Assembly (NCBI GenBank): GCA_958296295.1
Contig: OY282460.1
Location: forward strand, 4,200,291-4,264,290
Length of the DNA: 64,000 nt
Direction: 5' to 3'
Source of the DNA: an uncultured Pseudomonadales bacterium
GTDB taxonomy: Bacteria > Pseudomonadota > Gammaproteobacteria > Pseudomonadales > Azotimanducaceae
The translations under genes were made by a program, and so were the position numbers. Below the pieces are notes generated by a model, which was given only the letters and a program-made list of their open reading frames with translations, was not told the DNA's origin and searched no databases. Shown in pieces: positions 18,079 through 26,690 of the stretch; within the stretch, counting starts at the first letter, position 1, and each line of letters opens with the position of its first letter.

Positions 18079-18558
18079 ATGTCGAAATCGACCGACGGCA
18101 GAAAGACGATCGCCGTGAATCGCCGCGCCAAGTTCGACTACGAGCTCGGCCACCGGTTCGAAGCCGGTCTGGTGCTTGAAGGTTGGGAACTCAAGAGCAT
18201 CCGCGCCGGGCAAGCGCAACTGGCGGAAGGCCATGTGCTTGTCCGCGATGGCGAGGCGTGGCTGCTCGGCGCGCGCATCACGCCGCTCGCGAGCGCCTCC
18301 TCCCATGTCTCGCCGGACCCGGCGCGCACCCGCAAGCTCCTGTTGCACGCCAAGGAGGTGTCGCGCATCTTCATGGCCTTGCAAACGCAGGGCCAAGCCT
18401 GCGTCGCCACCGCCCTCTATTGGAAAGGGCCGCGGGTGAAATGCGAAATCGCGTTGGGCAAGGGCAAGAAAACGCGCGACAAGCGCGCCACCCTGCGCGA
18501 ACGGGACTTGCAGCGCGAGCAAGCGCGGCTTGGAAAACACGGTGATCAGATGGCGTGA
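18079..18558 (+). CDS. smpB: SsrA-binding protein
   Basis: The 159-residue protein binds tmRNA and delivers it to stalled ribosomes. Signatures are AVNRRAKFDYEL, GLVLEGWELKSIRAG and the basic tail GKKTRDKRATLRERD. Length is usual for the family. The tmRNA gene itself (ssrA) is not in the window. ATG at 18079 lies 42 bp from the divergent NSS transporter gene. Confidence 0.97.
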   Translation: MSKSTDGRKTIAVNRRAKFDYELGHRFEAGLVLEGWELKSIRAGQAQLAEGHVLVRDGEAWLLGARITPLASASSHVSPDPARTRKLLLHAKEVSRIFMALQTQGQACVATALYWKGPRVKCEIALGKGKKTRDKRATLRERDLQREQARLGKHGDQMA

Positions 18559-18610
18559 CGCCACGGTCGGCGTTGGCCCGGCCCGCACCTGTTGGCGCTA
18601 AGATCGCGCC

Positions 18611-19339
18611 ATGGACAACGAACGACTACGCAGGACGCGCAAACGCGAGGTCGCGCTCGGCTATCGCCTGTTCGCGGCGCTCGGCTGGGGCGACACCGGC
18701 GACGGGCACATCAGCGCCCGGGACCCGGACCGGCCGGACTGCTTCTGGTTGCTGGACGTGGACGTGCCGTTCGCCCAGGCGACGCCGGACGCCCTCGTGC
18801 TCGTCGGGCCGGAAGGCCGCTTGCAAGCCGGCGGCAACGGCACCAACTGGCCGGCCTTCCGCATCCACTGGCCGATTCTGGCCGCGCGGCCCGACATCGC
18901 GAGCGCGGCGCACACCCACACCATCTTCGGCACCCCGTTCGCCGCCGAGGCGCGGCGGATAGAGCCGATCACCCAAGAGGCGTGCGTCTTCTTCGAGGAT
19001 CACGCGCTGTTCGATGACGAGGAAGTGCAAGTGCGAAGCGTGGGTGCCGGCGAACGCATCGCCCAAGCGCTCGGCGCGAACCGCGGCGTCGTGCTGCGCA
19101 ACCACGGCTTGTTGACGGTGGGCGCGACGGTGAAGGAGGCGGTGGCCTGGTTCGTGCTGATGGAGCGGGTCGCGCAAGCGCACTTGGCGGCGCGCCACGC
19201 CAAGCCCATCTCCCGCGATGCGGCGCTCTACGCCAAGGCCGATCTTGAACGGCCGAGCCAAGCGCACGACGCTTTCGATCATCTCGTGCGCCACCATTTG
19301 CGCGAGCCGCGCGAGCCGCGCCAACCCGCCGACCAATAG
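18611..19339 (+). CDS. Class II aldolase/adducin family protein
   Basis: The 242-residue protein has the aldolase class II fold: GDTGDGHISARDPD near the N-terminus, the metal-binding histidines in AAHTHTIFG and the third ligand region RNHGLLTVGATVKEAV. This subfamily includes fuculose/ribulose-phosphate aldolases and decarboxylating enzymes; the typical HxxSG in the phosphate loop is altered, so a sugar-phosphate substrate is not certain. ATG at 18611 has no strong Shine-Dalgarno. It precedes thrC by 17 bp and may be co-transcribed. Confidence 0.85.
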   Translation: MDNERLRRTRKREVALGYRLFAALGWGDTGDGHISARDPDRPDCFWLLDVDVPFAQATPDALVLVGPEGRLQAGGNGTNWPAFRIHWPILAARPDIASAAHTHTIFGTPFAAEARRIEPITQEACVFFEDHALFDDEEVQVRSVGAGERIAQALGANRGVVLRNHGLLTVGATVKEAVAWFVLMERVAQAHLAARHAKPISRDAALYAKADLERPSQAHDAFDHLVRHHLREPREPRQPADQ

Positions 19340-19356
19340 CCGACAGCGAAGCGGGC

Positions 19357-20730
19357 GTGCGCTACATCTCAACGCGCGGCGGCGGCGACCCCATGCCGTT
19401 CGCCGACGCCTTGCTCACCGGCCTGGCCGCCGACGGCGGCCTGCTGCTGCCGGAGAGTTTTCCTTCCATCGCGGACGAACTGCCCGCTTGGCGTTCGCTT
19501 TCCTACGCCGGCATCGCGCAACGGCTGTTCGGCTTGTACGCGGACGACATGCCGAGCGAAGAGGTCCGCGCCTGCGTGGCCGGCGCATTCGCCACTTTCG
19601 ATCACCCGGACGTGGTGCCGCTAAAGGATCTTGGCGATTGCCGATTGCTCGAACTTTTCCACGGCCCGACGCTCTCCTTCAAAGACCTCGCCTTGCAGGT
19701 GCTCGGCCGCTTGTTCGAACGCGTCCTCGCCGCCAGGGGCCGGCGCATGAACATCCTCGGCGCCACCAGCGGCGACACCGGCAGCGCGGCAATCCACGGC
19801 GTGCGGGGGCGGGAGGGCATCGGCATCTTCGTGCTGTTTCCGCACGGCCGCGTCACGCCGCTGCAGGAACTGCAGATGACCACGGTGACCGACGCCAACG
19901 TCCACTGCCTCGCCATCGACGGCAGCTTCGACGATTGCCAGGAAATCGTGAAAGCCCTCTTCGGGGACTTGCCGTTCAAGGAAGCGCACGCGCTCGGCGC
20001 GGTGAACTCGATCAACTGGGCGCGGGTGCTGGTGCAAATGGCGCACTACATCCACTGCGCGCTGCACGCGGAAAAGCCCGCCGTGTTCTCGGTGCCGACC
20101 GGCAATTTCGGCAACATCTTCGCCGGCATCGCCGCGCGACGAATGGGCGTGCCCATCGACCGGTTCGTGCTCGCCACCAACGAGAACGACACCTTGGCGC
20201 GCTTCTTCCAAACCGGCGTGTTTGGCCGCAATCCGGTGCGGCGAACCATCAGCCCGTCCATGGACATTCAGATCGCCAGCAATTTCGAGCGGTTCTTGTA
20301 TTTGCGCCTTGGCCAAGACGCGGACCGCGTGCGCGCGTTCCTGGCGGACTTCGCCAGCAACGGCCAAGCGCGCTTGGACGATGGCGAGCCGCCGGGCGCC
20401 GGCATCGTCGCGACGGCCATCGACACCGAGACCACCTTGGCCACCATCCGCGACGTGTACGCGGCGAGTGGCTACATAGCGGACCCCCACACCGCCGTGG
20501 GCATCGCCGCGGCGCGCCGCGCCGCGCCTTCGCCGGCGACGGGAGCTTCAACGCCGATTTGTTTGGCGACCGCGCACCCGGCGAAGTTCCCCGACGCCGT
20601 GCGCAACGCCATCGGTCGCGCCGCGCGCCATCCGGCGCTGACGCGCTTGCAGGGGGCCAAGGCGAAACGCACCTTGCTGCCCGCCGATCTGGCGACGGTG
20701 AGACGGTATGTGAGCGATCACGCCGTGTAA
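19357..20730 (+). CDS. thrC: Threonine synthase
   Basis: This 457-residue PLP enzyme converts O-phosphohomoserine to threonine. The PLP lysine is Lys109 in PTLSFKDLALQ, and the phosphate-binding loop is ATSGDTGSAA. The opening MRYISTRGG is standard for the longer (class II, gamma/beta-proteobacterial and fungal-like) threonine synthases. The start is GTG at 19357. No homoserine kinase or dehydrogenase gene is adjacent. Confidence 0.95.
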   Translation: MRYISTRGGGDPMPFADALLTGLAADGGLLLPESFPSIADELPAWRSLSYAGIAQRLFGLYADDMPSEEVRACVAGAFATFDHPDVVPLKDLGDCRLLELFHGPTLSFKDLALQVLGRLFERVLAARGRRMNILGATSGDTGSAAIHGVRGREGIGIFVLFPHGRVTPLQELQMTTVTDANVHCLAIDGSFDDCQEIVKALFGDLPFKEAHALGAVNSINWARVLVQMAHYIHCALHAEKPAVFSVPTGNFGNIFAGIAARRMGVPIDRFVLATNENDTLARFFQTGVFGRNPVRRTISPSMDIQIASNFERFLYLRLGQDADRVRAFLADFASNGQARLDDGEPPGAGIVATAIDTETTLATIRDVYAASGYIADPHTAVGIAAARRAAPSPATGASTPICLATAHPAKFPDAVRNAIGRAARHPALTRLQGAKAKRTLLPADLATVRRYVSDHAV

Positions 20731-20770
20731 ATCCGCCGCGGCAGTGGGTCTCTTTCCCAAAGCGCGCGCG

Positions 20771-21067
20771 TCAAATCGTCGCGGGGTCGCGCCGACCGAT
20801 GTCGGACTTGGCGATGAAATGCACCAATGGGAAGCCCAGGTCGTCCTCCACCTGCCGCCATGTCTTGGTGACGACCTCCGACCGCACACGCAGCAGGCCG
20901 GCCGGATTCAACTGCTCGTACTTGCCGTCGTAGATGATGTTCACGTCCACCACCGGGTCGTCGTCGTGGTCGAAGCGGGGCCTTACGTTGATGCTGACGA
21001 CCTTGACGTCGGCAAAGCGAGCCTTGAAGGCCCTCTCGGCAACATCGCGGATTGTCTGCTCGTTCAT
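20771..21067 (-). CDS. Hypothetical protein, last gene of the retropepsin operon
   Basis: The 98-residue soluble protein starts at an ATG (21065-21067) behind AAGGAGGTCTCAC, a near-perfect Shine-Dalgarno. It has mixed alpha/beta character with an acidic DHDDDPVVDVNI strand and ends in HFIAKSDIGRRDP. I do not recognise a family. It lies 66 bp downstream of the broken retropepsin gene on the same strand, so it probably belongs to that operon, and it is convergent with thrC. Confidence 0.65.
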   Translation of the reverse strand: MNEQTIRDVAERAFKARFADVKVVSINVRPRFDHDDDPVVDVNIIYDGKYEQLNPAGLLRVRSEVVTKTWRQVEDDLGFPLVHFIAKSDIGRRDPATI

Positions 21068-21286
21068 GTGAGACCTCCTTGCTTGCGAGGAGCTCGCGGC
21101 CAAGGTGCGCAGGCCCCTACGGTCTGCAAATCGCTATTCCGCAGCCTCATGCCACGCTTGGTCCGGCCCATCGAGGACGATGGCGAGATGACTCAGAACG
21201 TCCCGTCCAAGAATGCCCCAAGACTGGTCGCAGCCCAAGTAGCGACCCTCAAAGACACGCCCTAGGAGCGCAAGGTCAAGCGTTAC

Positions 21287-21295
21287 AACGGGAGC
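21287..21295. repeat. Target-site duplication, MITE copy 1, left
   Basis: AACGGGAGC is repeated exactly at 21552-21560 on the other side of the element. A 9-bp duplication indicates insertion by transposition. Confidence 0.85.
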
Positions 21296-21551
21296 GGGTG
21301 TGCGACGTTTTTGTGCGCGAGCCGTCAGGCCGCCATTTGCGGTGGTTTGCGCGATGCGCCAGAAGTCCTCGCACCGTTCGCTGCGGACCCGGGAACGCAA
21401 GGCCATGACGTCGTTGGCACCGGCCCTGCTCCAGCGCATGTCGGGACACTTCATACTCGCCGACCAGCGCACGGCCGGAGCTGCGTACCGGGAATCGCGG
21501 TGACTTTCCAAACCCCCGCAGCCCGCCCGCGCACAAAAACGTCGCACACCC
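21296..21551 (+). mobile_element. MITE-like element, copy 1 (256 bp)
   Basis: The element begins GGGTGTGCGACGTTTTTGTG and ends with the reverse complement (CACAAAAACGTCGCACACCC), giving terminal inverted repeats of at least 20 bp. Exact 9-bp duplications flank it. It encodes no transposase and only short open frames. A second copy lies in opposite orientation at 50408-50661. It is therefore a non-autonomous element needing a transposase encoded elsewhere. It interrupts the retropepsin gene. Confidence 0.85.
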
Positions 21552-21560
21552 AACGGGAGC
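21552..21560. repeat. Target-site duplication, MITE copy 1, right
   Basis: Second copy of AACGGGAGC, identical to 21287-21295. Confidence 0.85.
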
Positions 21561-21774
21561 AATACTCTTCGTTCCATCGAATCCGATCACCTCGTATCCG
21601 ATGTCTTGATCGAACTGCAATCCAAGTGACGCAACGGCCTCCCTCGGAATCAGCGTCACGTCGGCGCCGGAATCGATCAACATTGAGACGTTCCGTAGAG
21701 ATCGGCCTGTATTCGCGTCTCGCAGTACGACGTACGCTACGGAGCGGGTGGATCAAACAGGTCGCGGTCGTAGA

Positions 21775-21981
21775 TCAATGTCCCCTGCCCTTCGTCACGC
21801 GTTTCCGGAAATCGCGAACGTCTTCGGGATTCACCAACCTGGGGCTGCCGACATGCACGGTTCGTTGCACATCGAAGTTGGGAACCACCACATACACAGT
21901 CGCGCTCTCCGGAAGACGCACTGACTCCGGCAGGCGAACTCTCCCGTCCTTGACAACGCCTTCGTAGGTTGTAGTGCTCAA
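21775..21981 (-). CDS. Small antitoxin-like protein (DUF104-type) before the retropepsin gene
   Basis: The 68-residue product opens with YEGVVKDGRVRLPES, a short beta-hairpin layout like DUF104/AF2212-type antitoxin-family proteins, and ends with a basic tail (RDFRKRVTKGRGH). A tandem duplication VRLPES-VRLPES is visible. The start is TTG at 21979-21981 with AAGGAG correctly spaced. Its TGA overlaps the retropepsin TTG start, so the two were coupled before the protease gene was disrupted. Function as an antitoxin is inference. Confidence 0.6.
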   Translation of the reverse strand: MSTTTYEGVVKDGRVRLPESVRLPESATVYVVVPNFDVQRTVHVGSPRLVNPEDVRDFRKRVTKGRGH

Positions 21982-22370
21982 GAGTGATCTCCTTCGCCGT
22001 TGTTTGGCGCTAAACGGTTAGGTTGCTGATCCGCCAGTGATCCGCGGTCACCCAGTCCTCCTTACCTAGCAATCTAACCGACCAATGCCTCCATTCGTTG
22101 CGACTCGTGCCGGCGATTGCGCTAGAGGCGGCGGAAAATGTCTTGTACGTCCCCTCGTGCGATCCTGTCAAGTGAGTCACACCGCCCGCCATACCGCCAC
22201 CAGGTGCTCCCGCTAACGACACGGGTTGTCCGCGAGTCGGGTTGCGGCGTGGTCTTCCGATCGAGCAGGCGGGAACCGACCTCCGGGCCTGATCCGGATG
22301 CGTGGGCGGCGATGTCGGTTTCCCATGAAGAGGCAAGGCGGTCCGAGCGCGGTTCGGCCCGGCGGTCGGC
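21982..22370. other. Island stretch without a convincing gene
   Basis: A minus-strand frame ending at 22010 has a coding-like tail (EWRHWSVRLLGKEDWVTADHW) but no recognisable start or family; it may be the end of a lost gene upstream of the antitoxin-like gene. The rest is unremarkable and borders a decayed transposase at 22371. Confidence 0.35.
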
Positions 22371-22835
22371 TCAGGAGCTGTCGAACGGCACCGGCACGGG
22401 GGCCTCGTGGCCGAAGGCCAGCGCCCGGTGGAACATGTCCCAGTCCGGCAGGCGGAACGTCGTGAACATCGAGCGGAAGTCCTCCCGGAAGTACTTCGCC
22501 CGCCCCTTGCGCGCCTGCGCCGCCCGGAACAGCGGGCAGCACGCCTTCCGCAGCTGGTCGATGCCGAACGCCAGCATCATCAGGCAGGCGAACACCGTCG
22601 CCAGATGCTGCTCGCCGTGGCCGAAGTCGTGCTCGAACTCGCAGCCTTGGTTCTTCAGGGTGTTGAACGTCTCGTTCTCGATCCCGAACAGGCTGCGCAG
22701 GTTCCCCTCCCGCGCCGACGGCTCGCCAAGCCCGCGAGCGTCCCGGTCGAACTGCAGCAGCGACGGATACTTCAGCGCGAAGATCGCCAGACCCGACATC
22801 AGGCAGTCCGACAGACTCAACCCGCGGCTCGACAC
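22371..22835 (-). pseudogene. IS4-like transposase with internal deletion
   Basis: The frame joins the N-terminal conserved segment LSDCLMSGLAIFALKYPSLL and NLRSLFGI directly to the C-terminal segment ENETFNTLKNQG, EFEHDFGHGEQHLATVFA. Intact relatives have some 250-300 residues between these parts, including most of the DDE catalytic core. The deletion keeps the reading frame, giving a 154-residue catalytically dead product. Family placement (IS4-like DDE) is from motif memory. Confidence 0.65.
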
Positions 22836-23790
22836 CCCTGCGCGTTCCGGGGGCGTGGCGCGACGCCGACGGGCGCTGGACGGCGCCGTCGGACTCGACC
22901 TTCTGCCGGGTGCTCGCGGACACCGACCCGGACGCCCTGGCCGACGTGCTGCGCCAGTGGGCGGCGCCGCGCTTCGCGGAGTCGTCCGACCTGCCCGCCC
23001 TCGCCGCCGACGGCAAGCGCATCCGCGGCGCCAACCGCCACGCCGCCGACGGCGCCCGCTTCGAGACCGCCACGCTGGTCACGCACGGCGGGCGCCCGCT
23101 GGCGAGCCGCTGCCGCCGCGACGAGGGCGGCGAGACGGCCGCGGCGCGGGCGCTGCTCGACGACGTCGACATGCGCGGCTGCGTGCCCGCCCTCGACGCC
23201 CTGCACGCCTGCGCCGACACCGGGCGCGCCGTCGTCGACATCCACGGGGCCGACCACATGTTCGACGTCAAGGCGAACTGTCCCGACACCTTCGCGCTGC
23301 TCGAGACCGTCGACCGGGACGCGCCGGCCGTCCGCCGCCACGCCGACGGCCCGGCCAAGGGGCACGGCCGCGTCGAGACGCGGAGCATCGCCGCGCGCGA
23401 CCTCCTGCCGGGCGCGCTCGCCTCCTTCGCGCACGCCCGCCAAGCGTTCCGCGTGATCCGCGAGCGGACCGTCGTCAAGACCGGCGCCACCTCCACCGAG
23501 ACCGCCTGCGGCATCACGTCCGTGGACGCCGGCGCGCCGGCCCCGACCGCCTGCCGGCCTGGAACCGCGGCCGCCGGCAGGCGGGAACGGCAACCACCAC
23601 CGCCGCGACGCCACCCTCGGCGAGGACGCCAGCCGCATCCGCGCCCGCCACGCGCCCCCGACAACGCCACTCTCGACAACATCGCGCCGCCGTCGTCTTC
23701 CACCGCGGCTTCCGCCACGTGCCCGAGGCGAACCTCCACTTCATGATGCGGCGCCGCGACGCCCTCGACGCCATCCTCGATCCCGACTGA
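22836..23790 (+). pseudogene. ISAs1-family (H-repeat) transposase, frameshifted
   Basis: Frame one reads GRWTAPSDSTFCRVL, LAADGKRIRGA, then VVDIHGADHMFDVKANCP and FRVIRERTVVKTGATSTET, the order found in ISAs1/H-repeat transposases. The C-terminal part is split over other frames: DATLGEDASRIRARHAP, then NATLDNIA, then AVVFHRGFRH. At least two frameshifts are therefore present and the gene is dead. The N-terminus is cut where it abuts the preceding transposase remnant. Confidence 0.65.
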
Positions 23791-24480
23791 GCGCCTTCGG
23801 CACCCGCAATCCGCCCAACCCGCCGCCGCGCGGCGCGGCGCCGTGCCCGGCCGGCCGCCCGGCTTGGCCGAACAGCGCGCCGACGCCCCGCGCAAGACGC
23901 CGAACCCGAACAAAGCCGTCGCCCGCGCTTCCGTCGCCGGCTTGCCTCCGCCTTCCCGCCGCCGCCGCGCGCCCCCCCGAGCGCGACGGTCGCTAGCATG
24001 AAATCACCCTGCCCACCTGTGTTGACTGACTTGTATTCTGTATGCAGAATGATGGACAATGTCAAGGTGAAAAGGGTGAATGGTGCCACTCGCGGTCAGC
24101 GCGATGTCGTTTCGTCGAGCCGGTGCCGGAAGGGGGATTCATGCCGATAGGACTCTGGGTCGGATGTCATAAGACATTCAGGGAGGACGACCTGAAAGTC
24201 GGCGCACTCGCGGGCGACCGCTGTGCCGGCTGCGTGTGCTGAACGCCAAGGACGACCGTGAGACAAACCATGTTCATGGTGCGTGGTCAGCCACGCTTCG
24301 CTCGCCGCTTTGCATTGGCACGCCTTCGTCCCTCGCTACGTCGTCCCCGTGCAGCTTCGATCGAGCGTCGCAATTCCAACCTTGTCTGGCGTGGATGCGA
24401 TAGCGACATCAAGCCCCATCGGATGACAATGAGTCCCACCGAACCAAAGCCTTGACTTCGTCGAGCGGGAAGAAAAAGTA
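23791..24480. other. Composition boundary and leader of the membrane operon
   Basis: From 23791 to about 23995 the sequence is extremely GC-rich and belongs to decayed insertion-sequence material. At about 24000 composition shifts to much lower GC. A possible sigma70-like promoter is TTGACT (24022-24027), 17 bases, CAGAAT (24045-24050). A 66-codon frame at 24042-24242 has no family match and I do not call it. The remainder shows no recognised element. Confidence 0.4.
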
Positions 24481-25350
24481 ATGACTGGTAGCGACATCAC
24501 CGGGCGGTTAGCCGACTTTATCTGGACCTGGTGGATGGCCAACAGCGTCTTGATCCGTGAAATCGTTTATGCCGCGGTTCCGACAATCGTGCTCTGCACC
24601 ATCCTCGTCGTTTTCACAGATGGAGACTATAGCTTGGCCATGTGGTCTCTGGGAACGGCCTTGACCGTGGTCTGCTGTTTCGCCATCGCACACTACGTTG
24701 TAGGCATCCGCAGGGAGATTGCGAGAGTCCGCAACAGAAAGTCGCTCTCGAAGAATACGGTGTATATCAGCGTCGCACCAGCCGCATCTGAATTGTTTCC
24801 ACTAATCGACGGCCTCCGAAAGAAGGGTGTCGAATTTAGCCAAAGCGAGTTCTGGTTGCTTGGATACGACGGCCGCTATGTTGTGGAGAACAAGGACAAG
24901 CGTTGGAAGAAGTACATGGAGAGATGGACGGACAACGGCCTTACCGTCAGATACATCCTGTTGGAGCACGATGCCGAAGTCGAAGACGAACTGTTTAAGC
25001 TACGGTCCAAGTTCGGAGACGGCTTCGTACCCATGATCCTGAACGAAGCAAAAATCGAAGATCAACGCGACAAGGATCGAGTCGCTAGCGTAAAGCAGGA
25101 GTTCGAGACTTTCCACCCCACACTGTTCCTCGGACCTGACATCGTCAACAAGAAAGAATGGCCTCATGGCCAAGATGCCGCGTGGCTGGAAGGGTTGCAC
25201 CGGAGAAATTCTGTATTCGCGTATAGAGTGCGATACGTCTCGCCGTTGGCTATGGAGTTCCAGCAGAAGGCCGAATTCGACTCATACAGAGATAAGATCA
25301 GCAGCCTGTTCTGCTATTGCGATCTCCCCAAGGAGCAAGCGCCATCGTGA
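24481..25350 (+). CDS. Unknown two-helix membrane protein with large cytoplasmic domain
   Basis: The 289-residue protein has two hydrophobic helices (about 26-45 and 52-73), then a soluble region of about 215 residues. The soluble part starts with a beta strand/loop/helix (VYISVAPAASELFPLIDGLRKK) and continues with alternating strands and charged helices (LTVRYILLEHDAEVEDELFKL). The layout, two helices plus a Rossmann-like or PLD-like globular domain, is that of membrane-anchored effectors, but no catalytic motif is evident. Base composition is well below the window average. It overlaps the next gene (GTGA), so the two are coupled. It lies among decayed insertion sequences. Confidence 0.7.
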   Translation: MTGSDITGRLADFIWTWWMANSVLIREIVYAAVPTIVLCTILVVFTDGDYSLAMWSLGTALTVVCCFAIAHYVVGIRREIARVRNRKSLSKNTVYISVAPAASELFPLIDGLRKKGVEFSQSEFWLLGYDGRYVVENKDKRWKKYMERWTDNGLTVRYILLEHDAEVEDELFKLRSKFGDGFVPMILNEAKIEDQRDKDRVASVKQEFETFHPTLFLGPDIVNKKEWPHGQDAAWLEGLHRRNSVFAYRVRYVSPLAMEFQQKAEFDSYRDKISSLFCYCDLPKEQAPS

Positions 25351-25823
25351 GCTTCGCACTATTGTTTCCGCTACTGCTCGGTATAGGAGTGCTCACGCTG
25401 GCGACAATGGCGCTTTTAAATGCTGCGAGTAGTCGCATGCATGACGTACTTAGAACGAACGATGTTCTCGATTACACGTTCGGCAACGACGAGGCCCAAC
25501 GACTGCGTCAGAGCTGTGCGGACATGCCCAACTATCTATTCCTGTATGCAATTCTCACGTTGATTGCCTTGTCTGCATTGTACTTCCTCGCAGGCACACA
25601 AGACTTGCGCCAAGGACAGGATGTCTGGGTTCACGACAGCGGCCACAACGCACGGCCGTTCACCAATGATGCGGCCGGCACAGTGCCGGTGCCTTCTGAG
25701 TCGATACAAATAGTAGAAGCTGTAACTTGGGTCGGGATGGCGGGCTTCATATTCGGTCTCGTCTATTTCACGACCCGCTTGAGCGGGCTGTTGTACCGTG
25801 CGCTGGACATATATCGTCGATAA
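25347..25823 (+). CDS. Unknown multi-pass membrane protein, partner of the preceding gene
   Basis: The GTG at 25347 overlaps the previous stop; AAGGAG is at 25330-25335. The 158-residue product has about three membrane helices: one at 1-25, one at 62-82 and one at 130-150. The loop between the last two (about 45 residues) is polar and should be on the opposite side from the termini. No family is recognised. Low GC and tight coupling to the upstream gene suggest the two moved in together and form one complex. Confidence 0.7.
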   Translation: MSFALLFPLLLGIGVLTLATMALLNAASSRMHDVLRTNDVLDYTFGNDEAQRLRQSCADMPNYLFLYAILTLIALSALYFLAGTQDLRQGQDVWVHDSGHNARPFTNDAAGTVPVPSESIQIVEAVTWVGMAGFIFGLVYFTTRLSGLLYRALDIYRR

Positions 25824-25848
25824 GATTTGGAAATTACATACATGGTTG

Positions 25849-26110
25849 CCCAAACCATGCTATTCGATGCCTTGGCGGTGCAGCGAGAAGGAGTGTCGCA
25901 AGCGGTTCAGCGTCGAGTCGGCACCGTGCTGCAAGGTTCGCATTTGGGATACCAGACGTGTGTGGGCCATAGCCATCTACCTGCTCACCACGTCGCTCAA
26001 GGGCGTGTCGTTGATGAAGCTGCACCGAGACCTTGGGATCACTAGAAGCGGTATCTGGCGCATCGCATCCGCGAGACCTTTCGCATCCGCGCCGCAGGTG
26101 ACGAGCAGCG
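25849..26110 (+). pseudogene. IS1595-family transposase fragment
   Basis: Pieces in different frames read MPWRCSEKECRKRFSV (zinc-ribbon end), GSHLGYQT, then WAIAIYLLTTSLKGVSLMKL and HRDLGIT, the order of the N-terminal half of IS1595-type transposases. At least two frameshifts separate the pieces and the catalytic DDE/N domain is missing. It lies directly after the two-gene membrane operon on the same strand. Confidence 0.65.
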
Positions 26111-26153
26111 CGCCTCGTCGGCGATGTAGGCGGCCGGCGTCCAACCCGAAGGA

Positions 26154-26690
26154 CTACGCGGTTTCCGCTGTCGCGCACTTCGAGACGCGCACCTGGCCTT
26201 CGACGGCCTCGACCCGAAGCTGCGATTCGTCTACGCCGCCGACCACCAGGTCGGCGAAGCGGCGTCCCTTCCGAAGAACGCCCTCGTCGAAAGCGCCGAC
26301 GGATTCGTTGTGCGCCTTCACCGCTGATTCGAGCGCCCTGCCGAGCCGCTGGTTCTTGAGGACGAAGCGCAGCACGCTTTCGTGCAGTTCCCGCCCGACC
26401 GCTTGGATTTCCTTCGCGTTCCGCGCCACGCCCGCTCCGTAGTTCTCCTTGGCGAGGTCGTCGACCTGCTTCCGCAACGCCTTCGCGTGTCTGCCAAGGC
26501 TTCCTTCGCGACAGCGTCGTCGGACGCGGTGCGTGCTTCGAGAAAGGCCGCCGTCGACGCCTTGGCGTCCACCACCACGGCGCGGCCGTTGGGCAGCTTC
26601 ACCACCATGTCGGGACGCCCCCGCGATCCCTCGCTGGTCGGCTGCTTGACGAAGTCGCAGTGCTTGGCCATCCCGGCCAGTTCGAAGGGT
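26154..26690 (-). pseudogene. rmuC fragment with frameshift and internal deletion
   Basis: The minus strand reads FELAGMAKHCDFVKQPTSEG, RPDMVVKLPNGRAVVVDAK, then in another frame QVDDLAKENYGAGV, directly followed by NAKEIQAVGRELHE and ALESAVKAHNESVG. These are consecutive RmuC (DNA recombination limiting protein) segments, but the central stretch between GAGV and NAKEI is missing and the frame changes. The N-terminal coiled-coil region is absent, replaced at about 26690 by IS110-related sequence. Confidence 0.65.

Larger units (their letters stand above)
21134..21778 (-). pseudogene. Retropepsin-like aspartic protease gene, interrupted
   Basis: Removing the 256-bp element and one target duplication restores a clean frame: the catalytic LIDSGADVTLIP, then GFDGTKSIAPVV, and the C-terminal GILGRDVLSHLAIVLDG, the hallmark of bacterial retropepsin-like proteases. 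The start is TTG at 21776-21778, overlapping the upstream antitoxin-like stop. A second lesion lies 5': after DLFDPPAP a one-base loss throws the frame into a TAG. Intact relatives usually continue directly with an LAYV-like strand. The family is paired with small antitoxin-like genes in other bacteria; the gene is now dead. Confidence 0.8.

Noticed and set aside
22138..23790. A single 550-codon frame across both transposase remnants
   Set aside because: Only its last 30 codons match the ISAs1 family; the rest is out of frame with the real coding remnants.
24042..24242. A 66-codon ORF upstream of the membrane operon
   Set aside because: Four scattered cysteines hint at a metal site, but there is no motif or ribosome binding site strong enough to support it.
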